A stretch of 64,000 bases of DNA. Source: Bryum argenteum (Eukaryota; Streptophyta; Bryopsida; Bryales; Bryaceae). Positions within the stretch are counted from its first letter, which is position 1, and the number at the start of each line of letters is the position of its first letter. Shown piece by piece: positions 23,601 through 35,369 of the stretch. The position numbers and the translations under genes were made by a program. Below the pieces are notes generated by a model. It worked only from the letters and a program-made list of their open reading frames with translations, was not told the origin of the DNA and did not search any database. The stretch lies in contig CM073326.1 in the NCBI GenBank assembly GCA_037043015.1, forward strand, positions 8,750,345 through 8,814,344. The letters run 5' to 3'.

Positions 23601-24720
23601 CACCTTGAGCGGAAGTAATACCCTAATTTACAGGAAGTACCATGACTAAGCCCAAGTAGATTACATAATACACAGACTAAGTGGAACAGTAGGAAAAGTA
23701 TGAGGTACCCATAACCACAGAAGCAAACGAGATACCGCAGTAAACGTGAATTGCTACAAACTACTGAACCTAAAGTTTGAAGTACTCTTACTCCTCAAGG
23801 ACAGCCGACTAAGAACTCTCACAAGTCCCTCATAAGTACAGAAACTGTCATGGTACAAATTCAGGAAGAAGACAAAGTACCTGCGTCTCACACAAGTAGT
23901 GAGTAGGGTGCGGTGGTAACCAATCGTTTCGCCCGACCCTGTGTCTAACAATGTCCTTCTTGTTTGGTGAAACCTTCGTTTGCGTAGTCCACCACGAAAG
24001 CACGCAGTCTTTCACGTACTCAGAGAAGCCTTCCCTCTTCTGTCGGGATAAACGAAGTTTTGGTACGCCCGGTAACGCTCCATCAACTCCTTCCACCCTC
24101 CTTTTGTACGCAGAAGCAACGCTGCGTGTGCTTGTCAAACCAAGCACCCTGGATAAAGCACTGACATCCCTAAAACCGCCGTTCGACACTGCTGCGTCCA
24201 ACAGCGCAGATTTCCTCGCTAAATAATTGTTCGAGTTTGCGACTTTCACTAAACCTAACTCATGCTTGAAGCTCTCTATGAACGCATCTCTAGCTTTTGC
24301 TTCAGCGGGAGGATAATAACACTCTGGCAACAACGGAACAAGCATAGCATTACCAAAAACCCTCTCCATAACTCCTCTACGCCCTTCTAGATTTAGGCAG
24401 CCGCCCAACTCCTTCACAATCAATTCACAAATGCGTAAGGCTACTCTATTACTCTCCCGAATTGTAAGTGATGGTGTTTCAATCTCATCGAGTTCTCCAT
24501 CGATTTCTTCTACACTCTTCAATACCAACGCACCTGCAGCAGCCACTCTCTCCCTATCACGTAATCTCTGTCGCCTCTTCCTCTCGCGCGCAGCCGCTGC
24601 TGTCAATTGCCTTTGTCTCTCCCGCTCAACTTCCAGCTCCTCTATCTCCCTAAACCGCTGTTGAGGACCCGGACGAGTAACACCCTCCCTCATCCGACGA
24701 CGTTTTGCGGTGTTCCCCAT
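20650..24720 (-). pseudogene. DDE-like transposase gene with HGKG motif and fused C-terminal domain (single in-frame stop)
   Basis: Minus-strand segments are collinear with a transposase-like family I know from animals and plants; I have no firm name for it. Exon 24720-23881 (ATG at 24720) has a basic, Arg/Glu-rich coiled N-terminus and ends near SPNKKDIV..HYLCETQ. About 22475-21260 carries CNVRRRAFERLKPWW, a Cys-rich segment, then candidate catalytic stations HIDFAENY, WVYSDGCSSQFK and FESAHGKGEWDGAGAVIKR. The last exon (about 21191-20660) has RELSCFCVHC and then a plant-style domain with GQTFYILYC, GDHVIRAKYY and HYKFRMRL. A TGA at 21607-21609 interrupts an otherwise continuous frame between HCLLLH and DLIREAG. 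I could not phase the exon 1 to exon 2 junction across the minisatellite intron. It may be a recently dead copy, or functional if the stop is spliced or misread. Confidence 0.65.
22700..23530. repeat. 136-bp minisatellite, about six units, inside the transposase intron
   Basis: The unit contains TACCTACAAACGATACAACC, AGAGTATAGTTACACATGC and GAAATGTACTCCGACAACGC. Units begin at about 22722, 22858, 22994, 23130, 23266 and 23402. The inner three are nearly identical and the outer ones more diverged, the usual picture of expansion from the middle. Repeated short open frames on the minus strand are by-products of this array. Confidence 0.9.
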
Positions 24721-26745
24721 ACCACATGACTGACGTTTACAGCATTGCCATGGAAACCGATTACAACCTCACGAAGCAAAAAAACATGAAGCGTGACCGA
24801 AGCGCAGCAATAGCCACTGGAGCAACGACTTCGAAGAGCAAACACAATTGTCCTGCGCAGCCACGTTCGCCGGCGGCCGAGAAGACAATAATGAATGGCG
24901 GTAGTGGATGTAGCCGCCGTATGAGCCTGTCAGACTCCACGACCGCCAAATCAATCACATCATAAATGTGCCACGTAAGCGATTGTCCCTGTACTCGTGT
25001 TACTCATGTTACTCTTGTACCTTGAATGCGCAGCCCCCTTATAAAATAGTATTTAAACAAATCAGCTTGTTTTGAATTTTTGGTTGCGTACCATTGCTTA
25101 GTAGGTTTAATAGCCTCGGAAAATGCTCCTAAACCAGCACAAATGTGAGAACATCATTTAGAAATCGTTTGCAAAGTATTTCAATTTTGCAACTGGCATA
25201 TCCTCCACACATTCAATTCCGCCAGAAATTTTATTGTACATTCTAAATGAGTGGCAGCTTATGAATCTAAAGGTTGGTACTAAATCTTCTAATTACTTGT
25301 AGAAAAGCCCAAACGTAGTACTTTTGTCTTTTCTTTTGACAGTGACATTCAGACTAAATTATAGAAAAGTACTAAATACTCAAACATATTAGAGGATTTT
25401 TCCAAGTTTAATAGATGTCATATCATTATCGCGAGATTATACAATGGCATATGAAAGCAATTTTGTAATTTACGCCTCTAAGGTATGGCGAATTTGCGAT
25501 TGAAATTGAGGAGTACAGGTTCTCCCAACTTGTGACCGTCAAAGATACACAGTCTAGTGTACTCTCACCCTGGTGAGTGATTGTTTTAGGTTCCGCTTGC
25601 ATTGTTGATTGTAACAACATTGATTCTACGCAAACCCAATCACTTCTTACATTCCTTTAGAATCCTTCAAATGGATTTTAGGAAGTTGTCTCATTGAGAC
25701 CATTTACACCAAAGGAATCATCCGGAGTAGTGAATTTTACTGGCTTGAAACCATTTTTGGATATATTGTAGGTGTGGTTGTGTAGTACATGGTTTGCTAA
25801 CTTCCAATCAGAAAGCAATGGTTAATTCCCAGATGTGAGCAATCGAAGTTGAATTTCGGCTGTTTTTTTTTTTTAAGGAGTTCAATGTGTAGCGGAAGAG
25901 TATATTTTGAGTTTTTTTTGCAGTTTTAGCATGAAGTCAATGCATAGGACGGAGTTGTGCAGAAATTGCCAATGAATTCGTGTTCATGCATGGTTGAAAT
26001 CAAATGCATTAAACTTTGTTCCTGCAGGACATACTATCCAAGCAGCACATTCCACAGGAAACAATAGTCCTGGGGAGATACCCATATTGTAACAGTGCCC
26101 CACACATTTTGGTGGTTTTTGACCTTTAAGAACATGTCAAAGGCCAATATTTATTAACTGTGCGGTAAAATGACATTGTTCTTTTTCAATGGCCGGTGCA
26201 AAATATCTTGTCGAAGGGCAAATATTGCACAATGGCCGCTTATAACAACAAGGGTTTGAACTGCAATTTAGGAATATTGTCCATAGAGGTCAAAATTTGA
26301 CAAAATCTAAGTTATTTGTTTTGTTTTTTTCTTCCCAAATTTTAACCAAATTACGCCACTTTTAGCACAATTAAGGTTAAGTACTTAATGTTCTAGCAAC
26401 ATTTTTAAGAATTTGAGAAACTTTATTATATCAATTTAAGCAGTGCAATCTATAATCTCATAAAAATTATTCTTAGAGCAAGTACAATACGTTGCTTCAC
26501 TTGAGCAATGTTCATAAAAAATATTGAAAAAAAACATTACAAACCCCCCTCTTCTACTAGTGTACTTGCCATTGGAAAATTTCCCAATTTATTGCCAGTA
26601 CAGTGTTTCTTTGCTTCCTCCAACAAGCAAGATAACAATATCACTCATCAATCTCTGAAATGGTACATGCAGCCATGTGAAATGAGTATAAATAAATTCA
26701 TACAACTTGTACAATGACAAACATTCCAACTAGACTTTACAACAT
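24721..26745. other. Spacer without a recognisable gene
   Basis: The first 250 bp, upstream of the transposase ATG, is moderately GC-rich and could hold its promoter. From 25050 to 26745 the DNA is AT-rich with no convincing coding region on either strand. I looked for inverted repeats matching the left side of the SET/transposase block and did not see any. Confidence 0.45.
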
Positions 26746-26754
26746 TATAGAATA

Positions 26755-27124
26755 TTTAGGCACCACAAGCCTTGGCTTGGTGGTTGGGGCTCATGGCCCC
26801 CATTGAGGAGGTCGTGGGTTCCATTCCCCATGCCGGCGTGGTGCTCACCACTATAGTCCACCCAACTATTGTGGGGGGTCCTTGGACCTTGTTGTATGGG
26901 TACCTCAAAGTCCTTTGGGGGGATACTATGTCAAGTATCCTCAAGGCACTAGTAACTAGGCTAGAAACTAGCGTAGTTATAGTGTCCACCCTCGAGAGGG
27001 GGAATTAGTATTGTTCCAATTTCCCCTTGTCCGGTGGCCATAGGGATATTAGCATTACGAACGGACACTTCATTCACGCCGGCCCCTTAGAAAGGGACCG
27101 GAGTTTCTATCTATCTCTTCTATC
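26755..27124 (+). mobile_element. tRNA-derived SINE with 9-bp target-site duplication
   Basis: The 5' part carries a tRNA-like RNA polymerase III promoter: an A box around TGGCTTGGTGGTTGG and a B box around GTGGGTTCCATTCCCC, about 45 bp apart. A tRNA-unrelated body follows and the element ends in a pyrimidine-rich TCTATCTATCTCTTC tail. TATAGAATA flanks it on both sides (26746-26754 and 27125-27133), the expected target-site duplication of LINE-assisted retroposition. Length is about 370 bp. Confidence 0.85.
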
Positions 27125-27329
27125 TATAGAATAGTTTGATTGATACAATAGTAGTAACTTAGAGTGAATCACAGGATGTTATGAGGATAACTTGTATATG
27201 TATGGCTTTTGGAAGTTACTCTCCAATCCGATAATTATGGTCCAGAAGACAAAAATACTGTTTTTGATAAAAAGAGTCTTCATCGATGAATACATCAATG
27301 GGCTCAGGAAGAAAGGAAAAAGGAGAAAA

Positions 27330-27560
27330 GACAGTGTCTTCGAACAATGGAGCAGTGAGATCATGAGAATCGGTGTCCGATCCGATCCAGCATCTTCGTT
27401 TCTGGCGGAGACTTTTGTGTGCATTGGGTCAATGAGATGGCCCAGGACCACGTTGTTGAAGACTTTGAAGTAGAAAATATTGAAATGAAGGAAGCAGAAT
27501 TTTTAAATGTCAACTCACGAAGATTCCGAAGTCCTCAAAAGGGCAGTAAGATAGGCTTGC
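27330..27560 (+). repeat. Upstream segment of duplicated RPW8 unit 1
   Basis: This segment (GTCTTCGAACAATG, CAGTGAGATCATGAGAATCGG, CAGCATCTTC..GAGACTT, then GTCAACTCACGAAG) reappears diverged at about 30770-30985, 35370-35480 and, in part, 40985-41040. The first three copies sit upstream of one RPW8-like locus each. The repeats mark the boundaries of a duplicated block of roughly 3.4-5.6 kb. Confidence 0.65.
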
Positions 27561-28648
27561 AGGACCAACGTCAATGAAAAAGACACTAGATTATGAGTTT
27601 TATTTTGAACCAATCAAGGGCCGCAGACTTTGGAGATTCTCTGTATTACCTAGAACGGACGTAAGATTCAGGGGTCCAATAAATATGGACCTAGAAGCTG
27701 AATAAATCAAATTGAGGGTAGGGATAGCCTTGCATGGATACTTGTTCTTATAAATAAGGTGTTCTCAAATGGTGCAAGCTCTGAAATAAATCCACCAGTA
27801 CCATGTGTATAGACCTGTTGCCATTCTAGGGCACCATTTTAGAGACACCTACAAGTCTAATTTTTAAAATTCATGGCTGATTGTAAAGTCCAAAAATAAT
27901 GATTCCACTTGCCCTATCCTTTTCACTACCTTTCCCATACAAAATAATTGCTTACAGTGTTGACTTTTCTACAGATTTTCCGTGCTGAATTTGAGCGATT
28001 TCAGAGCATCTTACCTTGATCAGTACATTTTTCATTGCTTTGGGAAAACTGACCAGACGTTGCTCATTTTTATTAAGAGACAACAGACCCGTTCCACATG
28101 GGGTTAAAAAATAGTCAATTTTCGGACGGTTTCACACGGGAATCCCAACTTTGGAGGTCCTTTTGGTGCAGCCCAGCCCAACTTGTCCACTTCTTCCCTA
28201 CCGCAGCGGGGACAAAAATACTGTCAGCCGTCGATCGCAGTCAACGAAAGATCGACGATAGATTGAAGCACAACTGTTTTTAGCCGGGCCGGGTCCATCA
28301 TCTCGACGAATCACTCAGAGCGGCATCTCGATTTCTAACTCTGCCACTTACCAAGCCACTTTCTCTCACACTAGCTTCTGGTTGCACGTACGGTGTGGCT
28401 CCTCTTCTCGATCTTTGAAAACTGGAACAAAATGCAGATCCGGAGGATTTTGGGGCGCTCGCAAGTACTTGTAGCCGCCTGAACTTTGGGGCCGGGACGA
28501 CGTCCTGCGTGTTGGAGATCGATCAAGATCCGCTTCTAGGCGGAAGGATTTGGCTTCTGCTGTGGAGGATGGCGAACAAGCTAGGCGTTTGAAACACATT
28601 GGGTTGCCTGTCAAACCTCCCTGGTTCTACAGGTATCCCAAACTCAAG

Positions 28649-28860
28649 GTAAGTGTGTGACTGTGCACCCTTCGCCACCTTCTTTCCTGTTATTCAGGAA
28701 CTGACAGATTTTTCACATTTTGTCATCTTCTCCATGTATCGTTCGCTTCTTCGGCTTTCTTGCTCTCAACGCTCCTGTGCCGTTGATGAGACGATGGAAA
28801 TATGGGTTAGTTTGTGGAGAAGTGCCATTCTGTCGGTAAAGGCTGTTGTTGGTATGTGTA
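28649..28860 (+). other. Predicted 5'-UTR intron of RPW8-like gene 1
   Basis: AACTCAAG is followed by GTAAGTGTG at 28649, and GTATGTGTAG precedes GTGCTGTGGAGC at 28861, 40 bp before the ATG. The same acceptor context (TGTAG before GTGCTGTGGAGCAAC or GTGCCGTGGAGCAAC) is conserved at loci 2 and 3, which supports a real leader intron duplicated with the gene. Confidence 0.5.
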
Positions 28861-28899
28861 GGTGCTGTGGAGCATCGGAGCTCGGAAAGGGTTGGAAAG

Positions 28900-29853
28900 A
28901 TGGTAGAGGCTTTCGCTGGCAACCTATTGTCCGCGGCCTTACAGCCGGCTTTCGATGCTTTGCTTAGATATCTTATAAAATCCGGAACAGGTCGGGAAGA
29001 GTGTAAGAGGCTGAAGTTGGCTATTGAAAAGCACAGTCCTACACTAATGAGACTTGCTAAGGTACTCGATGAACGTGAACAAAACGGTCAACATCTGGTT
29101 CCTGTGGATGAGTGGTGTAAAGACATGAGAGCGCTTTTGGTGCACGCAGAGGAAATAGTTCACGAATTTCAGAGTGGCAAGAAAATATTCCACAAGGTGT
29201 ATGTAAGCCCTGGGCTGGTTACGAGGATGGAAGATTTGAGGACGCGCATCGAGGAGATGCGTACAACTTCAGCAATTTTAGAAACGTTACTCGCCCTGAA
29301 CCCTCTGCATCAAAGCCATTGCTCAGCCCAGCAACACTGCCATTGCCCAGCCGCGAACACTGTGCGAAGGTATCATTGCTTGCGACAGAGGAAGTCCCCG
29401 CACCACGTAGCCAGCATGCCGCACTTGCGCACGGTGCCCTCAGATCCGTTGAGTCACCACTCTGCCTCGGACCTTCCAGGCACCTCGCACATCCGCCACA
29501 GTCATTCTGAGGAGGTTTACAGTAACGTGGCTCACGACCCTACAGTACTGGGCATCGATCAATGGCGCAAGGATGTTAACCGTTTTAATGCAGCCGAGCA
29601 AAGGACCAGAGCTGATTATGATCGCCGACATTCCACCATCGGTATTCCGCACTACAATGGGTCTGGGGCATCGGGGCACCCCATGGCTGACACTCGACGA
29701 TACTCCGGGCCTGAGACATCGACACATGCGCCTTCTGCTCCACCGCTCCCGATCAGTACTCCAAGCTCCCCTCGACACCCATCCGGGAAGATGTTTTCCT
29801 ACCTGGGTGATGGACAATTACACCGAGCTCTCCAAAAGGGCTACACGGGTTAA
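28900..29853 (+). CDS. RPW8-domain-like protein, copy 1 (intact)
   Basis: The ATG at 28900 opens a 317-aa frame. The first 140 residues look like the RPW8/CC-R helical bundle found at the N-terminus of helper immune receptors. A hydrophobic first helix (VEAFAGNLLSAALQPAFDAL) is followed by CKRLKLAIEKHSPTLMRLAKVLDE, QNGQHLVPVDEWCKDM and LLVHAEEIVHEFQ. There is no NB-ARC or LRR part. The rest is His/Cys-rich (HCHC, YHCLRQ, HHVASM) and then disordered Pro/Ser. By family a role in defence at a membrane is possible; this is inference. Two downstream paralogues at about 33.7 and 39.2 kb share sequence into their leaders, so the locus arose in a tandem duplication. It is the only one of the three with an unbroken frame. 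Confidence 0.65.
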   Translation: MVEAFAGNLLSAALQPAFDALLRYLIKSGTGREECKRLKLAIEKHSPTLMRLAKVLDEREQNGQHLVPVDEWCKDMRALLVHAEEIVHEFQSGKKIFHKVYVSPGLVTRMEDLRTRIEEMRTTSAILETLLALNPLHQSHCSAQQHCHCPAANTVRRYHCLRQRKSPHHVASMPHLRTVPSDPLSHHSASDLPGTSHIRHSHSEEVYSNVAHDPTVLGIDQWRKDVNRFNAAEQRTRADYDRRHSTIGIPHYNGSGASGHPMADTRRYSGPETSTHAPSAPPLPISTPSSPRHPSGKMFSYLGDGQLHRALQKGYTG

Positions 29854-30764
29854 TATACTCCTACCTGAAGTGATGGATTCGCAAGCACCTCCATAGCCAG
29901 CTCGGAATCGACGCATCGGAAGCCAGCAATGGAGATGGAGCATCCCTTGACCTCCAGTAATCAGCCCGGTAACTTCCTATACTTCAACTCCAACACTCAT
30001 GTGTCTGCAACATCATTGAGTTTCATGCTTCGATCACTTTAAGTGCGTTCGCCATCATGTAAACTGTAACGCTCGTTTAGCTCGAATCCAGGGTAAGTCT
30101 CTGAGATTGCACGGAGCACAACGTGCTTCAGTCGATGTTCACTAGTAGATCGAGAGCACTAGTTTGATATTCATGTGGGCAATTGTCCGTTGCAAATAGG
30201 TTCAGCTTCCACATGAAAGTGTCTATAGCTAGGTTGAGCTCAGTTGGTAACTAAGAACTCATCGGTAGTGCATTGGAGAAAATGGCGGATTATAGGCACC
30301 GGACTTTGGTTTAGAGAGTGAGTTAAAGAAAGAAAATCAGTATAGATATAGATATTGTAATTATTGCAAGTTAAGGTAATCCAGGTAGAATTAGTGCAAT
30401 TCATGTCACTCCTTGTCAGAGTGGAACATGTGGTGTTATCAATTCAAGAAAATTGAGGTTGTCAAGCAACTTCAACAATGTTTGAATGACCACGAATTTG
30501 TACAAGATGTTTGAGTGATCTCTTTTATTCTTCTCAAGAAGCAATATACAGTTACATACCCTAAAGTATGTCAGAATTTGAAATTTTCCACCTTGCATCA
30601 AAAGAGGGTAGTTCTTGGCAGTTTTGAGGCTAATCAGCTTTAGTGAATATGATTTCTAGAAGTTAGTCTCCACTTCAATATGGTGCAGAACTCCCGTTAC
30701 TGTATTTGTTAAAAAGTGTCTTTTTCATTGATAAACGCCTAAATATGTACAGGGAAGTAGAAGA

Positions 30765-30985
30765 TAAAATGTCTTCGAAAAATGTAGCAGTGGGGTCATG
30801 AGAATTGGTGTCGGATCAGCATCTTCTTTTTTTAGCAGAGACTTCGTACATTGGACCGGGCCCAGGAACAGGTTGAAGACATTGGGAAAGAAAGTATTGA
30901 AAGGAATCAAGCAGAATTTCACATGTCAACTCATGAAGTCTTCGAAGTCCTCAGAAAGGAGGTACCAAGACCAAGTCTTCTAAAG
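30765..30985 (+). repeat. Upstream segment of duplicated RPW8 unit 2
   Basis: A diverged copy of the 27330-27560 segment: GTCTTCGAAAAATG, GTCATGAGAATTGGTGTCGG, AGAGACTTCGTAC and GTCAACTCATGAAG occur in the same order. The distance to the second RPW8-like locus is longer than in unit 1 because a 1.1-kb transposon is inserted at 31614. Confidence 0.65.
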
Positions 30986-31613
30986 TCATCTAAAGTCCAG
31001 CGTCAGTGAAGAGAATACCAGAATACCTTACTTTTCAACCAATCAAGGGGGCGCAGACTTTGGAGTTTCTAAGTATAAAATCATTTACAGTATATCATCC
31101 AAGAGCCTTCCTCGTTCCAGCCACCGCCACTTCAAATAACGCTTGCAACGGAAGTTCTTGGTTGTCATCCATTTGTCATGATTGATGTGAAGGAAAATTC
31201 CTGGCAGGGGTTTGAAAATTACAAATACAAATCACACATCTAACCTCGTATATATTATCTCACATGTAGAGGACAAATCTTTTACGGCCAACCTCATCTT
31301 AAAGGAAATTTCACTTGCTTTTGAATGAGAGAACTCAAATTTTTACTTGTTTGAAGAAAAGCATGTCTTCTTATTCCCATTTAGGTAATCCTTATGAAGC
31401 AAAGAATCAAAATTTGCCCAATAAAGTAAATGAAGATGGGGATACTAGGCTTACATGGAAACTTGCCCTTGTAGGTAAGGTTCTCCTAAATGAAGTTGTA
31501 CACTTCTTCACTCACATGTACATAATGGTTTTGCAATCCAAGAGTACCATGTGTACACAACGAAAACTCTTGCATGCCATTTTGAACCATGATCATTCTA
31601 GAAACATCTATAA

Positions 31614-32720
31614 GGGGCACTTCACACTATGGCCGAAGGTCGAGAGGCCGTCGATTTCAGCCAATGAAATTGTAGGAAACCCTAGTTTCGGCCTCTCGAG
31701 CCTTCACACTAGAAGCCAAAGTCCATCGGCCGTCACTCTCCAAATGGCCTACGTGGCAGCACTTTTTGACCAAGGCGACGGCCTCTCGACGTTTGTTTGG
31801 GTCCTGCATTTTGCAAGACCCAAACTATGGTCGAGAGGCCGTCACATTTTTTTCATAAAAAATTCAAAAAATGACAAGATCTTGGCCGTTAGATCAAAAG
31901 GATGCCTTGGACAAGGAATAAAGTGATATGGGTTTGGACTTTGGGCTTGGCCTTTGGAGGCTTCATATTACGGCCATTCAAAGGCTCCAATTACAATATT
32001 TTATTGGTTATTTAACCCTTAAGCGGGCCGAATGTCGAAAAACGACATTTTGGATGACACCAACTTTGGAGAGCCATAACTTCTTCATCCGGACTCCGTT
32101 TTGGACGAAATCACTTGGGTTGGGTCCCAAATCAAGTCTAGTTTATGTAATGAAAATCTCAGACCCATACAATGAAGTATGAATTAATGGCATGCATTTC
32201 AGTGACAGCAGCCTAGTTTTAGACATTTTTTCCTTTGTAAAATTTAGGGCAGTTTTCACCATTGCAGGGCCATAATTTGCACAAAGAAATTTTTCTCATG
32301 GTTTTTTTTTGTTCAAGGATGCTACTGAGATGAAGGTGAACAACATTCTAATTGGTGAATTTTTCATTGCAGTAAGTCTAATGGTAGCATTTTCACTTTA
32401 AAGTGAAAATGATGAAATTATGTGATCATTTTTGAGTATTAATACATTATGATCTCGCAATCTATGAAGCCTCATGACTCAAAATTTGACCCACATGATG
32501 TTCAATATGTCTACGACAAGATTGTACGGTTGAGATTTGGATAACACACTTTTACCTCCACCTATGACAATGCTTTTGAGGATGTGTTCATTTTACTACA
32601 AATGAGTCAAACCATTTAGGGGTTAACTTATTTTCAGTAAATTCCTTTGGACTCTCAACAAAGTTTGGACTCTCAATTCCACGGCCTCTCGACTTGGACG
32701 GCCATAGTGTGAAGCGCCCC
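31614..32720. mobile_element. PIF/Harbinger-type non-autonomous element (1.1 kb)
   Basis: Terminal inverted repeats match over about 40 bp with few mismatches: the left end begins GGGGCACTTCACACTATGGC and the right end is the reverse complement of GGGGCGCTTCACACTATGGC. Both end with a GTCGAGAGGCCG box. TAA flanks both sides (31611-31613, 32721-32723), the trinucleotide typical of PIF/Harbinger insertions. The GTCGAGAGGCCG word also recurs internally near 31790-31850. No transposase frame is present, so it would need help in trans. Confidence 0.75.
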
Positions 32721-33676
32721 TAAGTCAACTCAAAAACTGAGTGGATGATTCCACATGCTAACCAACTTTTATTCTTCCACTCACTTTTCCTGTGCTAAAT
32801 TGAGAGGGCCATAGCTTATTCAATACATAAAGACAACGCACCTCTTCCACATGGGGTAACTATAATTATATAATTATAGGCAATGTTTGGACGGATGCAT
32901 GCTGAAAGCTCGACTTAGGAGGTCCTTTTGGTGTACCCCGGCCCCCGGCCCAACTTGTCCACTTCTCCGCTGACCTCCCCTGCCACCGACGTACAGAATG
33001 AGTATCATCAGCCGCCGAATCAGCAGTCAACGATGAAATCGACGATAGAGGGAAGCACGAATAATTTCGGCAGGGCTGGGTCCATCCGTAGTCAGAGCGA
33101 CATTTCAATAATCCGAGGTTCCTACTCTGCCACTTCTACTTGAAGTAGCTTCTAGTTATACGGAGCAATTTGGTCAGTCTCTTCGATCCCTGAAAATTGG
33201 AACTAAGTGCAGATCTTGGGGATCGGCTGGTTTGATATTCGAAAGAATTTGAAGCCTCTGCAAATGATCATAGCCGCCTGAACTTGGACCAGGACGACTC
33301 CTTGCTTGCTGAAGTTCGATCAAGGTCCGCTTCTGGTTGAAAGGATTTTGCTTCCGTTCTGGAGGATGGCCGGCCGATTGAGTCACACTGAGTAGCCTGT
33401 CGTACCTCCCGGTTCTACAGGTGTCCCGAGACACCTACTCTCAGAAGTAGGTATATGTGCACCCTTCACCACCTTCCTTCCTCTTATTCAGGAACTAATT
33501 AACACAGCTCTGAATCTCCTCCACGTATCTTCTTCTAGTTTCTTGCTGACATCTTTCCTGTGCTAGGGGTTCAATGATGGAAAAGATGGGTTAGTTTGTG
33601 GAGTAGTGCCATTCTGTTGGTGAAGGTTGGTGTGTAGGTGCTGTGGAGCAACAGATCTCGGAAAATGTTGACAGAA

Positions 33677-34481
33677 ATGGAGTCCACACTATGTTCCGTG
33701 GTTTTACAAGCGTTATATATTGGATACTCTGATAGACAACATCAGAAATTCTATAACATGTCGGAGGGAGTGTGCGAAACTGGAGTCGGCTGTCGGAAAG
33801 GCGGGAAAGCACAGACCTCGACTGGATAGACTTGCCAAGGAGCTCGATGAACGCAAGAGTAAAGGTCAATTTCTGGCTGCTCTGGATGATTGGTGTTCGG
33901 ATAAGAAAGCTATGTCAATGAAAGCAAATAAAACAGTTCACGAATGTCATAGTTGCAGTAGGCTTTATAATGCTGAGTGTAGCGGTGATGCATTGAGCAC
34001 TCATTGCACGGGTGGGATCCATATGGACACCAGCACTCACCATCATCAGTGCACTCGCATCACCACCATAGCCAATCTGAGGAGGTCATGGATATCGTGG
34101 ATTACGAACAACGATATTCCTTGTACGACCTTCCGATTTGAGGCATCGAGCAATATCGCAGTGACCTTGGCCTTGTCGGGGCAGCTGAACAGAGGACCAG
34201 AGAGTTTAATCGCCGACACATGCCCCTTCTGCTCCACCCCTCCAGACTGCTACTTCGAGCTCCCCTCGACCATATGGGGTGATGAATGCCTACCTGGAGC
34301 TAGTGATGGATTCGTGATTACTTCCATCATCGCCATCTTACGTCGAAGCCAACCCTTGCATCTTCCTCAACAATGGAAGCCAGCAATGGAGAAGAAGAGC
34401 TTTTCAAGTTATCAGCCCGGTAACTTCCTACACTCCTGTGTGTCTGCAATACCATTGAGTTTCAGGCTTCGATCGTTCTGA
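33677..34481 (+). pseudogene. RPW8-like copy 2, frame-broken
   Basis: The ATG at 33677 aligns with the start of copy 1, but the frame carrying ESTLCSVVLQAL shifts near 33720 before the rest of the domain resumes as LIDNIRNSITCRRECAKLE, RLAKELDERKSKGQFLAALD and NKTVHECHSCSRL. After about 33970 similarity to copy 1 drops and the frame degenerates, with only short matches to the His/Cys-rich tail. The upstream leader (TGTAG before GTGCTGTGGAGCAAC, about 33638) is shared with copies 1 and 3. Read as a dead duplicate. Confidence 0.65.
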
Positions 34482-35089
34482 GTTTGTTCTTCATCTTGTA
34501 ATATGTAATTCTGTTCATTTGGCCAGGTTCTAGGGTAACTCCATGAAACTGCACGAAGCTTAACAGGTTGATATCTGTTGCAAATAGGCTCAGCTTCCTC
34601 ACATGAAAGTGTGTAGCCAGGTTGGTAACTACGAACCTCATCATTAGTTTAGAGAAGATGGCGCATGATAGACAGGGGATTTTTAAGGAATTGAAAGTGA
34701 GTGGAGGAGCGGAAAACTACCGTACATCTTGTAGCTTCTTGTAAAGTGATGATTGACTTCAAGTACAATCAACACGATTCCATACATGACTTATATTCAA
34801 CCATTACTATTTAACATCATCAACAAACAAAGTTTGTTTATGTAGATTTTATATTTTTCAATGAAGAGTGCTTTAAGAATGTCAATGTTAATACATTTAT
34901 GAATTATTGAACCTCCACTTCACTACAGTTTTTTTTTTTAAAAGCAAAAACATCCAATGGATCACTAGGGATCTGCTAACAATACTAGAGGACAAGGGTA
35001 TATTTTCCACCAAGCATAATTGTGCTAGTGCACACTACTTGATGGAGTTTTATAACATTACAACCAACTCCGGTGATATCTCAACTTAT

Positions 35090-35338
35090 CCCCAATTCAG
35101 TAAAAATGGCACTATGCCATGTGTCATTTTGTCACACTAGATCTTACATTTGTGCTCATACAAAATGGTGTATTCTGTAATATCACAAGATTTTTGTAAT
35201 ATCACTTCTTTATATACATTGTCACTCATTTTCCCTAATATCACCTTAAATTTCTTTTATATCACATGATTTTTGAGTTGTAGTTCAGAAAGTTGAGGTG
35301 TGCCATTTAATTGGAATGCCATTTTAACGGAATTGGGG
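35090..35338. mobile_element. MITE with CCCCAATTC termini, copy A
   Basis: The element starts CCCCAATTCAGTAAAAATGGC and ends with the inverse of CCCCAATTCCGTTAAAATGG. A very similar element of opposite orientation lies 200 bp further on (35544-35798). No coding capacity. The target-site duplication is not clear. Confidence 0.7.
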
Positions 35339-35369
35339 ATACTTCTAAAAGTTAGAAGTGGGGGGTTTT

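Noticed and set aside
12451..25500. Terminal inverted repeats bounding the SET/transposase block
   Set aside because: Scanned by eye on both sides for matching inverted ends and found none, so no element boundary is annotated.
26775..26850. tRNA gene candidate
   Set aside because: A and B boxes are present but the sequence does not fold into a clean cloverleaf and continues into a SINE body with target-site duplication.
26772..27008. Open frames on both strands within 26.77-27.01 kb
   Set aside because: They lie wholly inside the SINE and its RNA polymerase III promoter region.
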